10,196 nt of DNA from Campylobacteraceae bacterium. GTDB lineage: Bacteria; Campylobacterota; Campylobacteria; Campylobacterales; Sulfurospirillaceae. Under the pieces are notes generated by a model, which did not search any database, was not told where the DNA came from, and saw only the letters and a program-made list of their open reading frames with translations. The stretch lies in contig JALUXQ010000150.1 in the NCBI GenBank assembly GCA_027013265.1, forward strand, positions 1-10,196. The letters are read 5' to 3'. A program made the translations under genes and the position numbers. Shown piece by piece: positions 1-5,838 of this stretch (within the stretch, counting starts at the first letter, position 1; each line of letters begins with the position of its first letter).

Positions 1-1
1 A

Positions 2-244
2 ACTCAAAATGCAGATATAGGATTTGATTATAAATATATCTTAAACATGACAACAACAGTATCTTATATTGATGATAATTTCACATCTGGATCCACTTTT
101 GATTTCAACACAAGTACTATGCTAAATTCAACAAATATAAAAATGTCAACATTAACTATCACCAATAATAATGATTTTAATATAACACTAAGAGCCTACT
201 CTTCCAATATAGGTGCAAGCCAACTCTTAAGGAGGGATTTTTAA
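2..244 (+). CDS. Partial CDS: C-terminal 80 residues of an Asn/Thr/Ser-rich protein, possibly a pilin-like or surface protein
   Basis: The frame is open from the left edge of the window and ends at TAA (242-244), so the true start lies outside; the first internal ATG, at 47, need not be a start. The visible 80 residues are rich in Asn, Thr, Ser and Ile (for example TITNNNDFNITLRAYSSN), with no cysteine and no membrane segment, as in the beta-rich outer part of an exported pilin-like or surface protein. The end (SQLLRRDF) is basic. Its stop shares one base with the start of the next gene, which encodes a prepilin, so the two are probably co-translated and this is likely another member of the same pseudopilin cluster. 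No family can be assigned from this fragment; the pilin-like reading comes from context only. Confidence 0.6.
   Translation, partial: TQNADIGFDYKYILNMTTTVSYIDDNFTSGSTFDFNTSTMLNSTNIKMSTLTITNNNDFNITLRAYSSNIGASQLLRRDF
228..236 (+). promoter_or_regulatory. Strong ribosome binding site for the first prepilin gene
   Basis: TAAGGAGGG ends seven bases before the ATG at 244 and contains a complete AAGGAGG Shine-Dalgarno core (229-235). It lies inside the last codons of the upstream gene and fixes the start at 244. Confidence 0.85.
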
Positions 245-1152
245 TGCTTAAGAAAAAAGCATACACTATGATGGAGTTGGTTATAGTTATAGTTGTTATG
301 GGTATAGTTGCCTCTATTGGCGCAGAAATAGTAGTAAAACTATATGATAACTACATAAAAACCAGATCCATAAATAGACTTCAATCTCAAACAGAACTTG
401 TATTGGATCAAATAGCAAAAAGACTATCTTATCGCATTAAAGGCAGTGTTATCGCTAGAGAAACTGGAAATTTCTCCAAGTTTACAGCTCTATCTGATGC
501 CAACTCCTCATATCAGATGATAGAGTGGATAGGAAAAGATAATGATAGTTTCAGAGGCGTGTCAAAACCAGGGTGGAGTGGATTTGTTGATTTGGATAGC
601 AACGATACAAATAGATCCCAAATAAAAACATCAGGAAGTGAGCTAAACACTACAGATAATATAATGAAAACATTAAGCAATAACAGCGTAGCCTTAGATA
701 GTTTAATTCTTCTCAAGGATAGACCTGCTGTCATCTTTAAAGGTAGTAATGACTACAATGTATCTCAATACGGTTGGGGTGGAATCAGAGGATTATATAC
801 ATATAGAGTCACTTATGCACCTGGTGGCACAAACAATATACTTGAGCTTATAGATGCGAACAGCACTTATCCAAGTACGATTTATGAACAGTATAATCTA
901 GCATGGAGTGCCTATGCTATAGCTCCTAAAGGATCTGCTGATGACTTTAACCTTACCCTATATTATAATTATAGACCCTGGGAGAATGAAAGGTATGACC
1001 AAAATGCAAGCACTTCTGTTCTTGTTGAGCATGTAAGCACCTTTCGATTTGTACAAATTGGAAGCACAATAAGGATAAAACTCTGCATACACGATGATAA
1101 TCGCAGTGGAAATTTTGATTTTGCATTTTGCAAAGAGAGAGTGGTATTCTGA
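244..1152 (+). CDS. Type IV pilin-like / type II secretion minor pseudopilin with class III prepilin signal
   Basis: A 302-residue protein with a short basic leader and a classic prepilin-peptidase site: KKKA then YTMMEL, cleavage predicted after Ala6, giving mature Tyr1 and the conserved Glu5 (Glu11 of the precursor). A hydrophobic helix follows (about residues 12-32, VIVIVVMGIV). The rest is a long Asn/Ser/Tyr-rich globular part. Cys281 and Cys296 near the C-terminus enclose an acidic DDNRSGNFDF stretch, resembling the disulfide-closed D-region of type IV pilins. At 302 residues it is longer than a typical major pilin or GspG and more like a GspJ- or PilW-type minor subunit, but no specific orthologue is recognised. 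The start at 244 is fixed by a strong AAGGAGG site. The stop (TGA 1150-1152) shares one base with the next start. Confidence 0.82.
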   Translation: MLKKKAYTMMELVIVIVVMGIVASIGAEIVVKLYDNYIKTRSINRLQSQTELVLDQIAKRLSYRIKGSVIARETGNFSKFTALSDANSSYQMIEWIGKDNDSFRGVSKPGWSGFVDLDSNDTNRSQIKTSGSELNTTDNIMKTLSNNSVALDSLILLKDRPAVIFKGSNDYNVSQYGWGGIRGLYTYRVTYAPGGTNNILELIDANSTYPSTIYEQYNLAWSAYAIAPKGSADDFNLTLYYNYRPWENERYDQNASTSVLVEHVSTFRFVQIGSTIRIKLCIHDDNRSGNFDFAFCKERVVF

Positions 1153-1574
1153 TGCGAAAAGGATTTTCTCTCTTGACAGCTATTATTTTTTTGGTAATGA
1201 TTGCAACTATATCAGCTATAAGTATCTCTTTTTCAACACAAACCGTAAAACAAACAACTGATATCTATCTAAAAAATCAGGCTGAACTCCTTATTAGGAG
1301 TGCTACAGAATTTGCTCTTCTTGCTATGAGTGGACATAATTATAGTAATTCTTGCTTAAACGATATCAATATGACATATAGTAATCAGTTTGACATAAAT
1401 GTTAGCATCATGTATATAGGCAAAGGGCTTCCGTCAGGCTGTCAGACGCTTGATAACAATATCTCTACTGCTGACTCAAACAGAACAGTTATTATCGATA
1501 CTTTTGTCTCCACAAAAGCAGATATCACAACAGAACCGATAAGACTCCACAGGAGAACCATACAAAAACCATAA
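1152..1574 (+). CDS. Small prepilin-like protein lacking Glu5 (minor pseudopilin)
   Basis: A 140-residue protein. The chosen ATG at 1152 overlaps the previous TGA by one base and puts the leader MRKG directly before the predicted prepilin-peptidase site (Gly4/Phe5, then SLLTAIIFLVMIATISAI). An in-frame ATG at 1128 would add eight residues upstream of the leader and is less likely. Mature position 5, normally Glu, is Thr here (Thr9 of the precursor). Loss of Glu5 is known for GspK, the tip subunit of type II secretion pseudopili, but this protein is much shorter than GspK, so orthology is not claimed. Cys68 and Cys97 could form a disulfide in the soluble part. The C-terminus is basic (RLHRRTIQKP). 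It is last in the visible pseudopilin row; no terminator hairpin is seen after it. Confidence 0.75.
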   Translation: MRKGFSLLTAIIFLVMIATISAISISFSTQTVKQTTDIYLKNQAELLIRSATEFALLAMSGHNYSNSCLNDINMTYSNQFDINVSIMYIGKGLPSGCQTLDNNISTADSNRTVIIDTFVSTKADITTEPIRLHRRTIQKP

Positions 1575-1601
1575 ATTTTCCTTTGTATTTAAGCTTCCTT
1601 T

Positions 1602-1610
1602 TGTTATACT
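1602..1610 (+). promoter_or_regulatory. Putative sigma-70 promoter for hpf (extended -10)
   Basis: TGTTATACT is an extended -10 (TG, one base, TATACT) in a T-rich stretch. A weak -35-like TTGTAT lies at 1583-1588, 16 bp upstream. Initiation around 1617 would leave a leader of about 50 nt before hpf. It is the only good promoter candidate between the pseudopilin row and hpf. Assigned by pattern only. Confidence 0.55.
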
Positions 1611-1637
1611 TTTTTAATGGGTTTACAGCCCTAAACT

Positions 1638-1661
1638 TCCCTTTTTACAAGGGACAAAAGG
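1638..1661 (+). promoter_or_regulatory. hpf leader hairpin(s) next to the ribosome binding site
   Basis: TCCCTT (1638-1643) pairs with AAGGGA (1649-1654) around a 5-base loop, leaving the Shine-Dalgarno AAAAGGAG (1656-1663) free. Alternatively CCTTTT (1640-1645) pairs with AAAAGG (1656-1661), which would cover that site. Both stems are 6 bp and cannot form together, because they share 1640-1643. The pairing is visible; a regulatory role is inference. Confidence 0.35.
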
Positions 1662-1668
1662 AGATAAG

Positions 1669-2178
1669 ATGAATTTAAGTATAGTAGGAAAACAGCTAGA
1701 GTTGACTGATGCTATCAAGAATCATATTCAAGGAGCTGCGGATTCACTCAAGAAGTATAATTTAGATATCATTTCCGTTAGATGTGTAATTTCAGCTGAT
1801 GAAAAAAATGGCAAAAAAGGTTTTGGGGTGGAGTTTGCTATAAATTTAGCACACATGAATACGGTAGTCATCAAACAAAAAGACAAAGATGTATATGCTG
1901 CAGTTGATTTAGCGATTGAGAGAGCAAAAAAAGTTTTAAGAAGGCACCATGATAAAGTCACAAGCTTTAAGAAGAAAACCATCTCAATAGATGAAGGAGT
2001 GGATTTTGCGGATGATGAAATAGTGCCTATGAGACTAGAAAGCTATAAACCTATAGAGATAGATGAGGCACTTGAGGAGTTAAAAGAGAGCGACAAACAG
2101 TTCATCATCTTTCATGATAAAGAGGATAAACTCAGGATTCTCTATAAAAGAGCTGATGCAAAATTTGGTTTATACTAA
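1669..2178 (+). CDS. hpf: Long-form ribosome hibernation promoting factor (HPF/RaiA family)
   Basis: A 169-residue two-domain protein. Residues about 1-100 are the HPF/YfiA ribosome-binding domain: MNLSIVGKQLELTDAIKNHI opening, beta strands, then a basic helix with IERAKKVLRRHHDKV near 83-97. A short linker (about 101-117) leads to the C-terminal dimerisation domain of long HPFs (118-169), recognisable by IVPMRLESYKPIEIDEALEEL and the ending RILYKRADAKFGLY. In this family the N-domain binds the 30S decoding region and the C-domains dimerise two ribosomes into inactive 100S particles in stationary phase or starvation. It is slightly shorter than many long HPFs (about 180-190 residues), mainly in the linker. 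The start is supported by AAAAGGAG five bases upstream. It appears monocistronic, with its own promoter and a terminator shared with the convergent chemoreceptor gene. Confidence 0.93.
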   Translation: MNLSIVGKQLELTDAIKNHIQGAADSLKKYNLDIISVRCVISADEKNGKKGFGVEFAINLAHMNTVVIKQKDKDVYAAVDLAIERAKKVLRRHHDKVTSFKKKTISIDEGVDFADDEIVPMRLESYKPIEIDEALEELKESDKQFIIFHDKEDKLRILYKRADAKFGLY

Positions 2179-2183
2179 ACTAT

Positions 2184-2213
2184 AACATAAAGGAGCCTAT
2201 GCTCCTTTATGTT
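2184..2213. terminator. Bidirectional terminator hairpin between hpf and the chemoreceptor gene
   Basis: AACATAAAGGAGC (2184-2196) and GCTCCTTTATGTT (2201-2213) form a perfect 13-bp stem with a CTAT loop. It starts five bases after the hpf stop and includes the stop (2197-2199) and last codons of the convergent minus-strand gene. The downstream arm is T-rich in both directions but no long uninterrupted T run follows, so efficiency is uncertain. Confidence 0.75.
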
Positions 2214-3483
2214 TCTCATCCACCATTCTATCTAGAAGTTCAAAAACTTTCACACTCTCTTCTTCCATTTTCTTCATCTTATTAAGATAAAAATCTGCAT
2301 TCTTGTTATTGAGTCCGTTCTCCTCTATCTCTGACATACAAGGGATTACTGCATCATGCACACCGTTATGAGGCTCTTTTAACATCTTATAGGCATTTGT
2401 AAAACCAAACAACTCTTTTCCCTTAACATCATACCATTTACCAAGCCTGCAATTATGCCCATCCACAAGCAAACCTGGATCTTGTTTTGCATCCAGTATG
2501 GCTTTATATGCCTTTGTTTTGTAAATGACATGATCAATCTTAATCAGGGTTGCAAAACTTTTATCTTCAGCAAATAGTACTGCACCTGATGACTCATTTG
2601 CGTCATGATTAAATTCACGCATAGAATCACGAAAACCCTCTATAACTTCTGAAGAAGTTGAAGCGATTTCACTTATTGCATTTGTATTATTTTGGATATC
2701 TTGGGTCTCTTGCTGAAGAGTTTGGACTGTTATAGCTATCTCAGAAGTTGCCTTTTGTGTGCGCTCAGCCAATTTTCTTACCTCATCAGCCACGACTGCA
2801 AAACCTCTTCCGTGTTCTCCTGCACGGGCAGCTTCTATGGCAGCATTAAGAGCAAGTAGATTTGTCTGGTCTGCTATATCTTTTATAAGATTGACTATCG
2901 AGGTTATCTCTTCTGTTCTGGAACTTAGTGAATTTATAGACTCAGTTACACTTAAAATCAACTCTACCAAAGAGTTTAGTTTTTTAGATACTTCATCAGT
3001 GGCGCTCATACTCTCATTTGATTTTGAAGCTGTCTTTTCTGTTAGTTTGACTATCTTTTCCATAAACTCAATCACTTTGAGCATATCAGTTTGTAAAATC
3101 TTAAATGAAGCCCCTATCCCTCCATTTAATTTTCCAAATTTGTAGCTTAAAGTTGTCTTTAAATTCTCTTTACCTGCATCTAAAATACCGTCAACACCTT
3201 TGGATATCTGTTGACTTGATGCATGAAAAAGTCCTTTTAAGCCTGCTGGGTACATTTTTCTATAATCTTTACCTCTACTAGCAAATTCTACTGCAGTATT
3301 AGCATCTCTCATATATGCTTCAAGCTGATCAAGCAAATCATTGACTCCCCATGCAGTTTCTGCGAGTGGATCTGTCATATCTATGTGTATGACTCTTTCT
3401 TCCAAGTCTCCCTCTGCTGCTTTTGCAACAACTCTATTTATTTTTTGTGCTAAATCTGATTTTTTATTTTTTGAGCCAAACAT
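2197..3483 (-). CDS. Soluble methyl-accepting chemotaxis protein with C-terminal CZB zinc-binding domain
   Basis: A 428-residue chemoreceptor without a transmembrane segment, so cytoplasmic. Residues about 1-100 form a helical HAMP-like input region (VNDLLDQLEAYMRDANTAVEF, 47-67). Residues about 105-300 are the MCP coiled-coil signalling domain, with the near-invariant tip IADQTNLLALNAAIEAARAG and GRGFAVVADEVRKLAERT (203-242) that contacts CheA and CheW. The C-terminus (about 310-425) is a chemoreceptor zinc-binding (CZB) domain with likely ligands His318, Cys345 (CRLGKW), His372 and His376 (PHNGVH). CZB domains are known to bind zinc and, in other bacteria, to respond to zinc or oxidants. 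The start is set by AAGGA at 3491-3495, inside the last codons of the PAS gene only 4 bp upstream, so the two are translationally coupled. With no sensor domain of its own apart from CZB, it probably receives the signal of the PAS protein. No C-terminal CheR-binding pentapeptide is seen. Confidence 0.92.
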   Translation of the reverse strand: MFGSKNKKSDLAQKINRVVAKAAEGDLEERVIHIDMTDPLAETAWGVNDLLDQLEAYMRDANTAVEFASRGKDYRKMYPAGLKGLFHASSQQISKGVDGILDAGKENLKTTLSYKFGKLNGGIGASFKILQTDMLKVIEFMEKIVKLTEKTASKSNESMSATDEVSKKLNSLVELILSVTESINSLSSRTEEITSIVNLIKDIADQTNLLALNAAIEAARAGEHGRGFAVVADEVRKLAERTQKATSEIAITVQTLQQETQDIQNNTNAISEIASTSSEVIEGFRDSMREFNHDANESSGAVLFAEDKSFATLIKIDHVIYKTKAYKAILDAKQDPGLLVDGHNCRLGKWYDVKGKELFGFTNAYKMLKEPHNGVHDAVIPCMSEIEENGLNNKNADFYLNKMKKMEEESVKVFELLDRMVDEKHKGA

Positions 3484-3487
3484 AATA

Positions 3488-3997
3488 TTATCCTTGTAGT
3501 GAGGCTATCAGCTCATCATAGCTAACGCCTTTTTCTTTTAACAAATCATTCAAAAACTTACCTGAAGCTTCCATGCCACCACTCTTTTCTAATTCAAGCA
3601 TCTTAGCATACAAATCCCCACAAACTTTTATGCCCTCTTCGCTTGGTTTTCTTCTTACTGAATAGTAACCGACTATATTGCCATTTTTATCTAAGGATGC
3701 TGTAACATTTGCATAAACCCAGTAGTACCCACCATCTTTTGAGAGATTTTTCACAAAGGCAAAGATTTCCTCTTTGTTTTTTATCCTGTCCCATAAAAGC
3801 TTAAAGACGATGCGTGGCATATCAGGATGTCTTATGATGTTATGAGGTGCCCCTATGAGCTCCTCTTCACTATACTTTGCAAGCTGCATAAATATCTGAT
3901 TGCAATATGTGATTTTTCCTTTTAGATCTGTTTTTGAAACGATGAAGTCATTTGGCTTCAAATCATATCTATCATTTGTAGGTTGTGGTCTTTTCAT
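3488..3997 (-). CDS. Aer/CetB-type PAS sensor protein (probable flavin redox/energy-taxis sensor)
   Basis: A 169-residue protein with one PAS domain (about 15-118) and a short helical tail, without membrane or output domain. It matches the N-terminal PAS of E. coli Aer closely: NDFIVSKTDLKGKITYCN, IIRHPDMP (54-61), FVKNLSKDGGYYWVYAN (81-97) and GYYSVRRKPSEEGI. In Aer the Arg-His-x-Asp group (here Arg56, His57, Asp59) is needed to hold FAD; a Trp in Aer's PWSGIVKN segment aligns with Ile78 here. AAGGGGAG just upstream supports the ATG at 3997. The next gene, 4 bp downstream, is a soluble chemoreceptor, so the pair resembles Aer split into sensor and transducer, as in the Campylobacter CetB/CetA energy-taxis pair. 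Flavin binding and the electron-transport signal are inferred from the family. Probably transcribed with recG, or from a promoter at the end of recG. Confidence 0.88.
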   Translation of the reverse strand: MKRPQPTNDRYDLKPNDFIVSKTDLKGKITYCNQIFMQLAKYSEEELIGAPHNIIRHPDMPRIVFKLLWDRIKNKEEIFAFVKNLSKDGGYYWVYANVTASLDKNGNIVGYYSVRRKPSEEGIKVCGDLYAKMLELEKSGGMEASGKFLNDLLKEKGVSYDELIASLQG

Positions 3998-4023
3998 CGC
4001 AACTCCCCTTTTATAATTTTTGG

Positions 4024-5826
4024 TTAATTATATCTAAAAAACTCTTTGGCTTGTTTTAAAACTTCTTTGTCACTACTCACATCAAACCACTCAAAGTTTT
4101 TTCCACTTTGAAATACGCCTTTTAGCATATCTCCCCCCTCTCTATAGTGCAAATCAAGCTCTGCAATCTCAAATCCACTTGAAGTTTTACAAAAATCTTC
4201 AAGCCTTTTGCTAGTTTGTAAATTTGTATATAAAAAACAGTACCCCTTTAGCCCATTTCTGCTCACTCGCCCTCTTAGTTGATGCAGACTTGCAAGCCCC
4301 AATCGCTCAGGTGCGACTATCACGATAGTGCTCAATCTTGGAAGAGAAATTCCTACCTCTATGACAGTGGTTGAAACCAAAATATCTCCTTTTTGGCTAA
4401 ACTCTTCCAACACTTTCTCTTTGTTTTTATCTTTGCCAAAAGTTACATAAACTCTTTCAAATCTATCTTCCCAAAAGCTTCGTCCCTCCTCTATAGACTG
4501 ATACTCTATCACTTCACTCTCCTCTACTAGTGGATAGACGATGATAGTCTGATGCCCCTCTTCTGTCTGCTTTTTTATGTGATTAATCAACATAGAAAAT
4601 TGTGATTTTTTGATGATTTTAGTCTCTATATCTTTTTTAAAGGGCAACTCTTTGATATAAGAAAAATCAACCAGCGAAGAGTGCATCATGCTAAGAGTTC
4701 TAGGGATTGGAGTAGCTGAGAATTGTAAAAAATGAGCTCTTTTATCCCCTTTTTTTGCTAAATCAGATATCTTAGCCCTCTGCTTCGTTCCAAACCTATG
4801 TTGCTCATCAACCATGACAAGATCAAACTCTGGCAAATCCCTAAAAAGCAGAGCCTGCGTGCCTATGATAAAATCATACTGAGTCAAATCATCATCTTTT
4901 TTACTGCTTTGAACAACAAAACCAACTCTTACATGTGGAGGTAAAAATCTCTTTGCTTCCTCATATATCTGCTTTGCCAAAACTGTGGTCGGCACCATCA
5001 AAACTGCTTTTTTGGGCACACTCATCATAACTGCACAGAGTATCACTATCGTCTTTCCACAACCAACATCGCCCATGACAAGTCTTCTAGCGGCAAACTC
5101 TCCTTTTAAGTCCTCTTGTATCTCTCTTATAGATTTTTCTTGGTCGCTTGTCAATTTAAAAGGCAAACTTTTGATAAAGTCTTCTATGCTATTATCTAGT
5201 CTGTTTTTAGCGATGTACTTTATCTTTTTTTTACTCAATGCCAAAAGATATGAGTAAATCTCGCAAAACTTTAGAGTCCTCAGTATATCCTCACTCTGAT
5301 CCACTCCTGCGAAATTTTGTAGAAAAGATGGTGTCGGAAAGTGAAGTAGAAGCAGATTTTCTATATCATTATCATTCAAATTCTCTTCTTTTAGGTTTTG
5401 CCTATTTAGATACTTTTTTACCAAATTTTGCATAGTAGCATTTGGGATTGTCGTCTTGTACCTAGTTTTGATAACATTTATCTCTTTTAGTATCCTTGGC
5501 TGTTGGAGTTGAATATACCCCAAATTCCAGATGATTTTCCCCTTTACATATAGAGTAATTCCAGCTTTAAAGACTTTTGAGTGGTATGGGCTTGGTCTGA
5601 AAATTATAGCATTGATTTTCTCATTCCAAGTGATACAAAAAAGTTTTATAGTTAATGCTTTGGGGGTTCTATGGGTGCTTAAAACCTCAACTTCTATAGT
5701 GTTTTGCTGGTTTATCTGTGGGGTTTTTGATATAAAATTATTTTCATAAGATGAGGGAGTTAGCAGTGCTAATTCTATAAAACTGCTAACTCCTAATTTT
5801 TTAAAATACTTTGTGTCACTATTCAC
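4024..5826 (-). CDS. recG: ATP-dependent DNA helicase RecG
   Basis: A 600-residue superfamily 2 helicase that remodels stalled replication forks and Holliday junctions. Motifs in order: N-terminal wedge/OB region (about 40-125, with YVKGKIIWNLGYIQLQQPRI); PFKLTSDQEKSIREI before motif I; Walker A GDVGCGKT (252-259); DEQH box (340-343); SATPIPRTL (370-378); TTVIEVGISLP (486-496); and QLRGRVSR (516-523), where many RecGs read VGR. It is shorter than E. coli RecG (693), mostly at the N-terminus, which lacks the usual LxGVG-type start and opens directly at KYFKKLGVSS. The start is GTG (5824-5826), overlapping the TGA of the M16 gene by four bases (GTGA), with no Shine-Dalgarno sequence, so translation probably depends on coupling. 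A 12-bp hairpin lies about 33 nt into the coding sequence. The PAS gene begins 26 bp after the stop. Confidence 0.95.
   Translation of the reverse strand: MNSDTKYFKKLGVSSFIELALLTPSSYENNFISKTPQINQQNTIEVEVLSTHRTPKALTIKLFCITWNEKINAIIFRPSPYHSKVFKAGITLYVKGKIIWNLGYIQLQQPRILKEINVIKTRYKTTIPNATMQNLVKKYLNRQNLKEENLNDNDIENLLLLHFPTPSFLQNFAGVDQSEDILRTLKFCEIYSYLLALSKKKIKYIAKNRLDNSIEDFIKSLPFKLTSDQEKSIREIQEDLKGEFAARRLVMGDVGCGKTIVILCAVMMSVPKKAVLMVPTTVLAKQIYEEAKRFLPPHVRVGFVVQSSKKDDDLTQYDFIIGTQALLFRDLPEFDLVMVDEQHRFGTKQRAKISDLAKKGDKRAHFLQFSATPIPRTLSMMHSSLVDFSYIKELPFKKDIETKIIKKSQFSMLINHIKKQTEEGHQTIIVYPLVEESEVIEYQSIEEGRSFWEDRFERVYVTFGKDKNKEKVLEEFSQKGDILVSTTVIEVGISLPRLSTIVIVAPERLGLASLHQLRGRVSRNGLKGYCFLYTNLQTSKRLEDFCKTSSGFEIAELDLHYREGGDMLKGVFQSGKNFEWFDVSSDKEVLKQAKEFFRYN
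4027..4032 (-). promoter_or_regulatory. Possible internal promoter -10 for the PAS/chemoreceptor pair
   Basis: On the minus strand a perfect TATAAT overlaps the last codons of recG (Tyr-Asn just before its stop). Initiation about 7 bases on would give a leader of roughly 20 nt containing the AAGGGGAG site. No good -35 is visible, common in Campylobacterota promoters, but the match could be chance in AT-rich DNA. Confidence 0.35.
5756..5793 (-). repeat. 12-bp perfect inverted repeat (hairpin) within the 5' coding region of recG
   Basis: GGAGTTAGCAGT (5756-5767) and ACTGCTAACTCC (5782-5793) are exact reverse complements around a 14-base loop. On the mRNA they cover about codons 12-24 (Gly-Val-Ser-Ser to Leu-Leu-Thr-Pro). 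A smaller alternative stem, TTAGC-ACT-GCTAA, uses the same 3' arm. Confidence 0.7.
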
Positions 5827-5838
5827 TTTGTCACTATT
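5808..5838. repeat. Imperfect tandem repeat at the M16/recG junction
   Basis: ACTTTGTGTCACTATT (5808-5823) and ACTTTGTCACTATT (5825-5838) are identical apart from a TG insertion. The repeat covers the last codons of the M16 gene and the first codons of recG, so both protein ends derive from similar DNA. Probably a small local duplication. Confidence 0.6.

Noticed and set aside
1128..1151. In-frame ATG giving an eight-residue longer form of the second prepilin
   Set aside because: It would place extra residues before the short basic prepilin leader and overlap the previous gene by 25 bases; the ATG at 1152 fits both the leader and the one-base stop/start overlap.
5238..5435. Open plus-strand frame of 65 codons opposite recG
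   Set aside because: It lies antisense to conserved RecG sequence and has no recognisable domain; the same holds for other antisense open frames in recG, lsrK, the chemoreceptor and the first prepilin gene.
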